The position numbers and the translations under genes are program-made. Below are positions 1 to 7,604 of a stretch of 33,669 nucleotides of DNA, one piece after another (position 1 is the stretch's first letter; each line of letters starts with the position of its first letter). The notes under the pieces were generated by a model. The model made no database searches. It was not told where the DNA came from and saw only the letters and a list, made by a program, of their open reading frames with translations. This DNA comes from Planctomycetales bacterium (lineage in GTDB: Bacteria > Planctomycetota > JAKEIC01), in the NCBI GenBank assembly GCA_022614695.1, contig JAKEIC010000331.1, positions 1 to 33,669 on the forward strand, given 5' to 3'.

Positions 1-67
1 GCCCCTCCCCGCAGGGGAGCGCGCCGCGCGGGCGCGCCAGAGCGTCCGCCGGGGGCTCCAGCTCCCC

Positions 68-3000
68 GTGGCGGCGCTCCTCCTGGTCGCGGCCCTCGCC
101 GCGGGCCGGAGATTGCGGGAGGCGGGGGGAGGCCGGGCACGGGCCGCGCTCGCGGCGCTCCCCCTCGCCACCCGCGCCGCCCTCGCAGCGCTCGGGGTCC
201 CGGTGCCGGATCCCGACTCGCCCGCGCTCTCGCCCGAAGCCTTCTCGGCGGATCGGCTCCGCCTCCTCGGATGGGACCTCCCCCTCGGCCCCGCGAGCGC
301 CCTCTTCGCGACGCCCGCGGACCTCCTCCTGACGGCGGCCGCCCTCCTCGCCTCCCTGGCGGGCTGGGGATCGTGGGACGGGAAGCCCGCCGCGCCCCAC
401 CCCACCGGCCGGCGTCGCGCCGCCTTCCGTCTCGTGCTCGGGGCGCTGGCGGTGCGCCTCGGCGTCGAGGCACTGGCCACGATCGCGCACGGCGTCGCGG
501 TCGACTCGCCCCTCGACCTCCTGCCGGCGGAGACTGTCCTGCCGGACTCGGCGGCGGCGGTCCTCCTCGGGGCCGCGGCGCTCGCGGGCCTGGCGGGGCT
601 CCTCGTGCTGGAGGCCGCCGCCTCGGCCCTCCTCCCGGCCGGGAGGCTCCTCGCCGGACGATGGGGCCTGGCGGCGGCCGCGGGAGCGGCGCTCGCCGCG
701 GCGCTCGTCCCAGCCGCCGGCGCGCCGCTCACCGCCCGCCTCGCCGCGCCGGCGGTCGGGGCCCTCTCCGCCTGGGTCGCGGCCGTCTCGGCAAGCCGGC
801 GGGGCACGGGACTCACGGCGGCGGCGGCCCGCATGCTCCTCGCTGCGGCGCTCGTGCACGGGCTCGTCGAGGCTGCCGCGGCGCGGGTCCGGGACGAGGA
901 GGCCCGGGCGCGAGTCTCGGGCGGGAGCGCGCCGGCCGAGCTCGCCCGCACGCTCCGGGACACCCTCGCGAGCGTCGCGCAGGACCCGGAGGCGGCCGTG
1001 GCGCTCGGGGAGGTGCGGAGACGGCGCGATCCGATCCCGGCCGATCTCGGGGTGGAGGCGTTCCGGGCGCTGACGCGCCAGCCCGCCGAGGAGGCCCTCG
1101 TGCGCCTCTGGGCGCGCCACGTGCGACCGGCGCGCCTCACCGCCGCGGTCCTCTGCGCCGACGACCCCTACTTCTCCTACGATCCGATCGCCGCCTTCGG
1201 ACCGGGCGCCCCGGCGCCCCTGCGGAGGCAGTTCGACCCGATCTCCCCGAGCTCCCGGTGGGATGCCGTCCGGGCCGGCCCCGAGGCCGGGCTCGATCTC
1301 CCCTGGGACTTCGCCGCGCCCAAGTCGGCCTACTTCCGGGCCCTCGGCCTGCGGGCCAGCGTCCCGGGGGAGCGCGGAACGCTCGGCGACCTCCTGCTCG
1401 TCGCCCCGGATCCCTCCGACCTGCTCGCCGCGATGGCCCCCCCCCCGCTCCCGGCGGGCGCCTCGCCGGGGACGGTCCGACGGCCGCTGCTCCTCGTCTA
1501 TGGGCCCCAGGGGCTCGTCGTCGCCTCGGATCCGCGGATCCGGCCCGGTCGGGCCCTCCCCGCGGAACTCGGCACCGCCGGGGACCGGCCCCGGCGGATC
1601 CGCGACAGGTTCGAGGACACGCCCTACGACCTCTGGGCGCGTCGCCGGGCGGACCAGGTGGAGCTGGCCGGGTATCCGGCCCCGGAGCCCGGGCCGGTCT
1701 CCCTGCGTTTCGCCCGGTTCCTCCTCGTCGCGCTCGCGGTCGGGGGGCTCGCCTTCCTCGCGGGCCTCGCCGCCCGGTTGGCCATGGGCCTGCCGTTCCC
1801 GGGTGAATGGCGGAGGCGTTTCGCCTACCGCCTCGTCTCGAGCTACCTCCTGCTCACGGTCCCCCCGTTCGTCGCGGTGGCGCTCCTCAGCCAGGAGCTG
1901 ATCTCGGTCCGGATCCTCTCGGGCATCGCCGGCCTCGACGTGGCGCTCCAGGTCGAGCGGGACGCGCTCGAGGCCGAGGTCCGGGAGTTCTACGACCCGA
2001 AGAACCCGCAGGGGCCGAAGGGGCTCAAGGCCGAGAAGCTCCGCGATCCGGACTGGTTCGGGGACGCGTGGTGCCTCAAGCGCTCGCGGGTCGTCGGGCG
2101 CGAGTTGGCGCTGTACGCGCTCGACGAGGCCGGAGGCATGACGCTCGCGGGCACGGCCCGGCGCGACCTCGCCCTGGCGGGATTCGCCGACCGGCGGCTC
2201 CCCGGCGAGGTGGCCGAAGCCCTCCTCGTCGGGAACCGGGAGGACCATGTCCTCCAGGAGGTCGTCGCCGGCGAGCGCGTGCTCGCGGTCTACCGGCCCC
2301 TCCTGAGCCTCTCCGGGCAGAGGGTCGGGGTCCTCGCCCTCACCTGGTCGGGGCGCGAGCGCCGATTCCGGAGCGAGGTCGGCGAGACGCTGGCCGTCAT
2401 CTATGCGATCTCGCTCTTCGTCGTGCTCGCCGCCGCCGGGACCGGGCTGGCGGTGGCGCGTCGGATCTCGCGGCCCGTCGAGGAGCTCACCGACGCGATG
2501 CGGACGGTGGCCGGGGGCGACCTGACGGTGCGGCTTCCGGTCGCATCCCGGGACGAGATCGGGGACCTCGTCGCCTCCTTCAACCGGATGGCCGAGGAGC
2601 TGCGCGAAGGACGCGACCGGCTCGCGCAGGCTGAGCGCGAGGCGGCCTGGCGGCTCATGGCCCAGCAGATCGCCCACGAGATCAAGAACCCCCTCACCCC
2701 GCTCAAGCTCTCCGCCCAGCACCTCGAGCGGGCCTACCGCGACAAGGCGGAGAACTTCGCCGAGGTGCTCGCCGAGGCCACGGCGCGGATCGCCGAGCAG
2801 GTCGAGGCGCTGCGCGGGATCGCCTCGCGCTTCTCGGTGTTCGCCGGGCGCGGGGAGCGCGAGATCCGTCCCGTGGACCTCTCCGAGATCGCGAAGGAGG
2901 CGGCCGGGCTCTTCGCGGGGACGGGCGGGGACGTGGAGATCCGTACCCGGATCCACTCGGGGCTCCCGCCCGTGCTCGCCGACCGCGACGAGCTGCGGCG

Positions 3001-3427
3001 GGTCGTGATCAACCTCCTCCAGAACGCGATCCAGGCGCTCGGGGGGAAGGGCGAGGTCGTGATCCGCACCCTCGCGGCCGCCCGGCCGCGCGTCGAGGCC
3101 TCGGGGGCGACGCGCCGCATCGCGGGGGCGACCCCGACCCCGGTCGCGTCGTGGGTGGGCCTCGAGGTGCGCGACAACGGCAGCGGGATCCCCCCCGACG
3201 TCCAGGCCCGCCTGTTCGAGCCCTACTTCTCGACCAAGACCGAGGGGACCGGGCTCGGGCTCTACATCTGCCGGCGGGCGGTCGAGGACCTCGGCGGCGA
3301 GATCGCCATCGCGAGCGAGCCCGGCAAGGGCACGAGCGCGTGGGTGTGGCTCCCGGCGGCCCCTGAGGCCCCGGGCGACCCCGCGGTCCCGTCCGCACGG
3401 GTTCCGGACAGCCCGGAAACCCGCTGA
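68..3427 (+). CDS. NtrY-like membrane sensor histidine kinase (start possibly upstream of window)
   Basis: This is the sensor of a two-component system: an autophosphorylating kinase in the inner membrane. The N-terminal ~260 residues hold several Ala/Leu-rich membrane segments. A soluble, probably extracytoplasmic part follows (about 270-550), then further membrane segments near 550-580 and 600-620, a second sensory stretch, and a last segment around 775-795. HAMP spans about 796-850. The H-box reads AHEIKNPLTPLKLS with the phospho-acceptor His near 870, the form typical of NtrY-type kinases. The N-box (NLLQNAIQAL, ~982-991), DNGSGIP and GTGLGLYIC give an intact HATPase. No PAS domain is obvious between HAMP and the H-box. 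The listed start is a GTG, but the frame is open to the window edge and encodes basic residues before the first membrane helix, so the true start may lie upstream. No response regulator is present in the window. Signal and target are unknown. Confidence 0.9.
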   Translation: MAALLLVAALAAGRRLREAGGGRARAALAALPLATRAALAALGVPVPDPDSPALSPEAFSADRLRLLGWDLPLGPASALFATPADLLLTAAALLASLAGWGSWDGKPAAPHPTGRRRAAFRLVLGALAVRLGVEALATIAHGVAVDSPLDLLPAETVLPDSAAAVLLGAAALAGLAGLLVLEAAASALLPAGRLLAGRWGLAAAAGAALAAALVPAAGAPLTARLAAPAVGALSAWVAAVSASRRGTGLTAAAARMLLAAALVHGLVEAAAARVRDEEARARVSGGSAPAELARTLRDTLASVAQDPEAAVALGEVRRRRDPIPADLGVEAFRALTRQPAEEALVRLWARHVRPARLTAAVLCADDPYFSYDPIAAFGPGAPAPLRRQFDPISPSSRWDAVRAGPEAGLDLPWDFAAPKSAYFRALGLRASVPGERGTLGDLLLVAPDPSDLLAAMAPPPLPAGASPGTVRRPLLLVYGPQGLVVASDPRIRPGRALPAELGTAGDRPRRIRDRFEDTPYDLWARRRADQVELAGYPAPEPGPVSLRFARFLLVALAVGGLAFLAGLAARLAMGLPFPGEWRRRFAYRLVSSYLLLTVPPFVAVALLSQELISVRILSGIAGLDVALQVERDALEAEVREFYDPKNPQGPKGLKAEKLRDPDWFGDAWCLKRSRVVGRELALYALDEAGGMTLAGTARRDLALAGFADRRLPGEVAEALLVGNREDHVLQEVVAGERVLAVYRPLLSLSGQRVGVLALTWSGRERRFRSEVGETLAVIYAISLFVVLAAAGTGLAVARRISRPVEELTDAMRTVAGGDLTVRLPVASRDEIGDLVASFNRMAEELREGRDRLAQAEREAAWRLMAQQIAHEIKNPLTPLKLSAQHLERAYRDKAENFAEVLAEATARIAEQVEALRGIASRFSVFAGRGEREIRPVDLSEIAKEAAGLFAGTGGDVEIRTRIHSGLPPVLADRDELRRVVINLLQNAIQALGGKGEVVIRTLAAARPRVEASGATRRIAGATPTPVASWVGLEVRDNGSGIPPDVQARLFEPYFSTKTEGTGLGLYICRRAVEDLGGEIAIASEPGKGTSAWVWLPAAPEAPGDPAVPSARVPDSPETR

Positions 3428-3574
3428 CCAACTTGGTCGGGTCGTATCCGAACGCCTCCGCGCCCGGGTGCCAGTGCCAACCACAACCCATTGCGATAAA
3501 ATGCGTTACGAGTTGGGCGCATGACGCGCAAGCCGGTACGACGGTTGCGCTTGGAGGTCCCTGGAGGTGTCTCG

Positions 3575-4450
3575 ATGACCCGAGCGACGCTCGTCCTCTC
3601 GACCCTGGCCCTCGCCGCCCCGTTGGCTTCGGCCGACGTCGTCCACCTGAAGAACGGCCGGTCGCTCGAGGGGAAGGCCGAGGCGAAGGACGACAAGGTC
3701 GTCCTCCGGACCCTCCACGGGATCGCGATCGTGGCGGCCGCGGACGTCCAGAGGATCGAGACCAAGCGCTGCGTCCTCGACGACTACGCGGACAAGCTCG
3801 CCGCGACGAGCCTCGGGGACGCGGAGTCGCTCCACGCCCTCGCCTCCTGGTGCCGCTCGGTGGGCTACGCCTCGAAGGCCAAGGAGCACGCGCGGGCCGC
3901 GATCTCGATCGAGCCCAACCACGTCGGCGCGCGCGGGATCCTCGGCCATGCCCTGGTCGCGGGCGCCTGGGTGACGCGGGAGGAGGCCCTCCGGTCGGCG
4001 GGCCTCGCCGAGCACGACGGCAAAGTCGTCACGACCGAGGAGGCGGAGAAGGCCGACGCGGCCGCGGCCGCGAAGTCCCGGCGGGCGCGCCTCCAGAGGG
4101 TGGTGGACCGTCTGGTGCGTACCATGGCCTACCCCGACGCCGAGAGCCGCCGGATCTCCCGCGAGTCGCTCGAGAAGATCGCGGAGGTCGAGAAGATCCC
4201 GGGCCTGAAGGAGTCCGTGGACAAGGTCTACAAGTACTACGAGCGCGTGGCGCCCGCCGTCCAGACGGGGGGCGGCGTCGCCATCATCGAGATGCGGTTC
4301 ACGAAGGCGGAGCTCAAGCGCCCGATACAGGAGATCAAGACGAACCTCGGGCAGGCGAACTCCACCCAGGTGACGATCCAGCTCCCCGAGCTCTCCATCG
4401 TGGGCGTCGAGACCACGGTCGCCGTGCCGCTCGGGCTGCAGGGGGACTAG
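3575..4450 (+). CDS. secreted protein of unknown function with N-terminal beta domain and TPR-like helices
   Basis: The product is predicted to be exported and its function is unknown. I place the start at the ATG at 3575, residue 19 of the listed ORF. It has a GGAGGTG Shine-Dalgarno a few bases upstream and begins a clean Sec signal (MTRATLVLSTLALAAPLASA). The mature start, DVVHLKNGRSLEGKAEAK, resembles the small beta unit seen at the N-terminus of many planctomycetal secreted TPR proteins (a family impression, not a database hit). It is followed by helical TPR-like segments (HARAAISIEPNHVGARGILG) and a Lys/Glu-rich middle. The C-terminal ~60 residues are more beta-like (TQVTIQLPELSIVGVETTVAV). 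The next gene begins 21 bp downstream in the same frame, so only one stop codon separates them. Confidence 0.8.
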   Translation: MTRATLVLSTLALAAPLASADVVHLKNGRSLEGKAEAKDDKVVLRTLHGIAIVAAADVQRIETKRCVLDDYADKLAATSLGDAESLHALASWCRSVGYASKAKEHARAAISIEPNHVGARGILGHALVAGAWVTREEALRSAGLAEHDGKVVTTEEAEKADAAAAAKSRRARLQRVVDRLVRTMAYPDAESRRISRESLEKIAEVEKIPGLKESVDKVYKYYERVAPAVQTGGGVAIIEMRFTKAELKRPIQEIKTNLGQANSTQVTIQLPELSIVGVETTVAVPLGLQGD

Positions 4451-4457
4451 GCTCGGG

Positions 4458-4463
4458 TACGAT
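4458..4463 (+). promoter_or_regulatory. putative -10 element (TACGAT) for a leaderless kinase-TPR mRNA
   Basis: TACGAT lies 8 nt before the GTG start at 4472. With the usual ~7 nt from -10 to the transcription start, the mRNA would begin at or next to the GTG. No convincing -35 hexamer is seen 16-18 bp upstream. The same arrangement recurs before several other genes in this window. It bears on whether the truncated kinase is expressed. Confidence 0.4.
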
Positions 4464-4471
4464 TCCCGGGC

Positions 4472-6547
4472 GTGCCGACCGGGCCGCGGGCCTTCCTCAC
4501 CGACTTCGGGCTCGCGAAGTCCGTCGCGACGGGCTCCAAGCTCACCCGCACCGGCCAGGCCCTGGGCACGCCGGCCTACATGAGCCCGGAGCAGGCCCGT
4601 GGCGAGACATCCTCCCTCGCGGCCGCGACGGACGTATGGGGACTCGGGTGCGTCCTCTACGAGATGCTCGCCGGCCGCCGGCCCTTCGCCGGGGAGACAG
4701 CGCCCGAGCTCCTCGCGAGGATCCTGGAGGAGGATCCTCGGCCGCTCCGCGCCGCCCGTCCCGACGTGCCGCGCGGCCTCGAGGTCGTCGTGGGGGTCGC
4801 GCTCGGGAAGGCCCCGCGCTCCCGCTACGCGGAGATCGCCGCGCTCCGGGACGACCTGGACCGGGTGCTGCGCGGGGAGCTGCCGTCCGCCCGCCAGGCC
4901 CGCCGCAGACGCCGCGGGCCCCTCCTCCTCGCGGGCGTCGCGGCCGCGGGGCTCGCGGGCGTCGCGGGGGCGGTCGTGGTCGGGTCCCGAGGGCCGGCCG
5001 ATCCCGGGTCGAGGGCCACCTCCCCGCCTCCGGCCTCGGTCGCCGAAGCCCTGGCCGGCCAGGCGCGGCGCCTGCGCTTCTCCGACCCCCGGGGCTCGGC
5101 CCGGCTCCTGGCTCAGGCGATCGGGGAGGCGGAGGACCATCCGCGTCGAGAGGCCTGGCGGCTCGAGCGAGGGCTCCTCCTCTGGTCCACCGGCGAAGGC
5201 GCGGCCGCCCACGGGGAGTGGGGACGCATCCCGCCCGGGGCGCCGGAGGCTCCCGCGGCGAGGCTCTACCGCGGGCTCGAGAGGCTGTTCGAGCGCGACG
5301 TCGAGGCCGCCCTCGCCGAGCTGGACCTCGTGTCGGCCGTGGACCAGGGAGGCTCGCGCGAGCCCCGGCTCGCCCGGGCGGCGATCCTCACCGTGCGCGG
5401 GACCCTCGAGGAGGCGCGCGAGGCGCTCCAGGGCGAGGAGGGGTGGGAGGCGGCCATCCTGCGTGCGGCCACGCACCACTTTGATCCCGCGGGCGACCGG
5501 GCGGCCGCCGCCCGGGAATACACGCGGGCGCTCGAGGAGGGGCTCCCGTTCGCCTGGCTCTACCTGAACCGCGGGGTCGCCCGCCAGGAGCTGCGGGAGC
5601 TGGGACCCGCTATCGAAGACTTCACCGAGGCGCTGCGGATCCGGCCCGACTGGCCCTCGGCGCTCGGGAACCGCGCCCTGGCGCGGGGCGAGCGGGGAGA
5701 CAAGCGGGGGGCGCTCGGGGACTACGAGGCCGTCGCCCGGCTCCGGCCCGAGGATCCGGACTTCCGGTACAACGTGGGCGTCCTCCGCCACGACCTGGGC
5801 GACGCCGCCGGAGCGATCGCGGAGTACGACCTCACGTTGCGGCTCCTTCCGGACGACCCGGTGACGCTCACGGCGCGCGGCGACTCCAAGACGGCGCTCG
5901 GCGACTTGCGAGGGGCGATCGAGGACTACTCCGCCGCGATCCGGAGTCGCCCCGATCACGCCAACGCCTGGAACAACCGGGGGGCCGCTCGTCACACCTT
6001 GGGGCAGCACCTCGAGGCGATCGCCGACCTGAACGAGTCGCTCCGGCTGGAGCCCGACGACCCGGCCGCCCTGAACAACCGCGCGAACGCCCGGGCCTCG
6101 CTCGGGCGGATGGAGGAAGCGCTCGCCGATTGGGACGAGGCGCTGCGGCTCCGGCCGGACCACCCGGCCGCGCTCGCCGCGCGCGGGCTCGCCCTCACGG
6201 AGCGGGGGCAGCCGGAGCGGGGGCTCCCGGACTTCGAGGCCTCGCTGCGGCTCCGGCCGGACCACCCCGAGACGCTCGTCCACCGGGCCGACGCCCGCCG
6301 GCGCCTCGGGGACCTTGGGGGGGCCCTGGCGGACGTCGAGGCCGCGCTTCGGATCCGACCCGGGTACGCCTACGCGCTCGCCCACCTCGGGTGTGTCCGG
6401 GAGGACCTCGAGGACCTCCCCGGCGCCGCCGAGGCCTGGGCCGAGTTCCTGCGCGTGGCGCCGGGCGACCCGCAGGCGAAGGAGGTGCGGGAGTGGCTCG
6501 CGAAGTGCCGAGAGCGGATCGCTGCCGCCGGGAGGCCGGGGAAGTGA
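4472..6547 (+). CDS. Ser/Thr-kinase-like protein lacking the N-lobe, with TM helix and nine TPR repeats
   Basis: The protein opens directly at the activation segment: FLTDFGLAKS (D11-F12-G13), then GTPAYMSPEQA (S38-P39-E40) and TDVWGLGCVLYEMLAGRRPF, which is kinase subdomains VII-XI. The glycine loop, the VAIK lysine, the alpha-C Glu and the HRD catalytic loop (roughly 150 residues) are absent. An in-frame stop, that of the preceding gene, lies only 21 bp upstream, so the missing part is not encoded there. A basic stretch (RQARRRRRG) and one transmembrane helix follow near 149-173. After a ~190-residue helical region come about nine 34-residue TPRs (~360-670) of the form AIEDFTEALRIRPD. As encoded it cannot be a competent kinase. 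It could be a scaffold/pseudokinase or a decayed receptor kinase. The C-lobe and TPRs carry no frameshift or stop, and a -10-like element sits just upstream, which favours expression. Confidence 0.8.
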   Translation: MPTGPRAFLTDFGLAKSVATGSKLTRTGQALGTPAYMSPEQARGETSSLAAATDVWGLGCVLYEMLAGRRPFAGETAPELLARILEEDPRPLRAARPDVPRGLEVVVGVALGKAPRSRYAEIAALRDDLDRVLRGELPSARQARRRRRGPLLLAGVAAAGLAGVAGAVVVGSRGPADPGSRATSPPPASVAEALAGQARRLRFSDPRGSARLLAQAIGEAEDHPRREAWRLERGLLLWSTGEGAAAHGEWGRIPPGAPEAPAARLYRGLERLFERDVEAALAELDLVSAVDQGGSREPRLARAAILTVRGTLEEAREALQGEEGWEAAILRAATHHFDPAGDRAAAAREYTRALEEGLPFAWLYLNRGVARQELRELGPAIEDFTEALRIRPDWPSALGNRALARGERGDKRGALGDYEAVARLRPEDPDFRYNVGVLRHDLGDAAGAIAEYDLTLRLLPDDPVTLTARGDSKTALGDLRGAIEDYSAAIRSRPDHANAWNNRGAARHTLGQHLEAIADLNESLRLEPDDPAALNNRANARASLGRMEEALADWDEALRLRPDHPAALAARGLALTERGQPERGLPDFEASLRLRPDHPETLVHRADARRRLGDLGGALADVEAALRIRPGYAYALAHLGCVREDLEDLPGAAEAWAEFLRVAPGDPQAKEVREWLAKCRERIAAAGRPGK

Positions 6548-6562
6548 GGGCCCGCGCGGAGC

Positions 6563-7549
6563 CTACGCGCCGTCCCGAAGCTCCCGCAGCGCACGGATCA
6601 CGTACTGGCGGACCATCTCCTTGCGCCACGCGAGGCCGAAGTCGGTGTTGTCCATCGGTTTCGCCGGCTTGAAGGCCGCCTCGGCGGCCGCGGCGATGGA
6701 GGTGTCGTCGAGCGTCCTCCCGACGAGGGCGGCCTCGGCCTCGCGGGAGCGATAGGGGCGCGACGCCACCGCGCCGAGGACGACCCGGGCCTCCGCGACG
6801 CGGTCCCCATCCCGTCGCACCGCGGCCGCCACGCCGAGCACGGGAAAGTCGAATGAGCCTCGCCGGCGGAGCTTCTGGTAGGTCGCCCGCCAGCCGTCCA
6901 CCGGGGGCAGCTCGATCCGCAAGAGCAGCTCCTCGGGCTTCTTTGCGGCGTAGGCGATCCCGTCGTCCCGGTAGAGGTCCTCGGCGGAGACCGTCCTCTC
7001 GCCGTCGGGACCGAGGAACGCGAGGCGCGCCCCGAGAGCGATCGCGACGGGCGCCCCGTCCGAGGAGTTCACGGCCCAGCAGCGCGGGCTCCCGGGCGCG
7101 ACCCAGCAGGTGTCGCCGTCCTTCTTCATGCAGAAGTGGATCGCCTTCCGCCACTCCTGGTTCTGATTGTAATAGTTGCAGCGCGTGTCGAGGAGGAGGT
7201 TCCCGCCGATCGTTCCCATGTTCTGGAGGATCGGCGTGGAGATGAGGAGGCAGGCGCGGGCGAGCGCGGGGTAGGCCTTCCGGACATCGGGGTCGCGGGA
7301 GACCTCCGTGAGCGTGAGGTTCGGGCCGAGGGTCAGCCCCGCCGTCGGGGAGCCGGACTTCGCGCGCAGCTCGCGGACCCTCCGGAGCCCCACGACGACC
7401 CTCGGGGTCTGGTGGCGTCGCTTCATGTTGGGGTAGAGATCCGTGCCTCCGGCCACGTACATCCCCTCGGGCCCGGCGTCGGCGGCCGCCTGGACCGCGT
7501 CGGCCGCGGTCCGCGGCTGGAGGTACCGGAACTTGGGAAGCCGCATCAT
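6563..7549 (-). CDS. molybdenum hydroxylase FAD subunit with HcrB-type [4Fe-4S] loop
   Basis: This is the FAD-binding medium subunit of a three-subunit xanthine-dehydrogenase-family enzyme. It would carry electrons between the 2Fe-2S subunit and an acceptor or donor. The FAD motif YVAGGTDLYPNMK (~31-43) and TIGGNLLLDTRCNYY (~113-127) fit the family. Four cysteines, C124, C140, C148 and C157 (C-x15-C-x7-C-x8-C), lie in an inserted loop containing DGDTCWVAPGSPRCWAV. This loop is the hallmark of the beta subunit of 4-hydroxybenzoyl-CoA reductase (HcrB), where it binds an extra [4Fe-4S] cluster; ordinary xanthine or CO dehydrogenases lack it. Length (328) suits that family. The start ATGATG follows GAGGGT. 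It is the last gene of the operon and ends 15 bp from the convergent TPR-kinase gene. The substrate is not identifiable, so no hcr symbol is given. Confidence 0.9.
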   Translation of the reverse strand: MMRLPKFRYLQPRTAADAVQAAADAGPEGMYVAGGTDLYPNMKRRHQTPRVVVGLRRVRELRAKSGSPTAGLTLGPNLTLTEVSRDPDVRKAYPALARACLLISTPILQNMGTIGGNLLLDTRCNYYNQNQEWRKAIHFCMKKDGDTCWVAPGSPRCWAVNSSDGAPVAIALGARLAFLGPDGERTVSAEDLYRDDGIAYAAKKPEELLLRIELPPVDGWRATYQKLRRRGSFDFPVLGVAAAVRRDGDRVAEARVVLGAVASRPYRSREAEAALVGRTLDDTSIAAAAEAAFKPAKPMDNTDFGLAWRKEMVRQYVIRALRELRDGA

Positions 7550-7558
7550 CGCTACCCT

Positions 7559-7590
7559 CGCCGCGTCCCCGCGTCGCCGTGTCGCCGCGT
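7559..7590. repeat. four tandem 8-bp units (CGCCGCGT type) between subunit genes
   Basis: Four consecutive octamers, CGCCGCGT, CCCCGCGT, CGCCGTGT and CGCCGCGT, fill most of the 55-bp gap between the FAD and molybdopterin subunit genes. A related CCCCGCGTCG string occurs near 14824 between the toroid genes. It is probably a short dispersed repeat. No hairpin or terminator is formed. Confidence 0.6.
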
Positions 7591-7604
7591 CGAGTGTGGC
7601 TCCC

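Noticed and set aside
3486-3505. GCGATAAAAT near 3495 as the promoter of the secreted protein gene
   Set aside because: There is an AT-rich -10-like string, but no -35 at the right spacing; too weak to list as a feature.
3506-6385. 959-residue minus-strand ORF opposite the secreted protein and kinase-TPR genes
   Set aside because: Arg/Gly/Pro/Glu-rich composition with no domain; it is the antisense shadow of two convincing genes in very GC-rich DNA.
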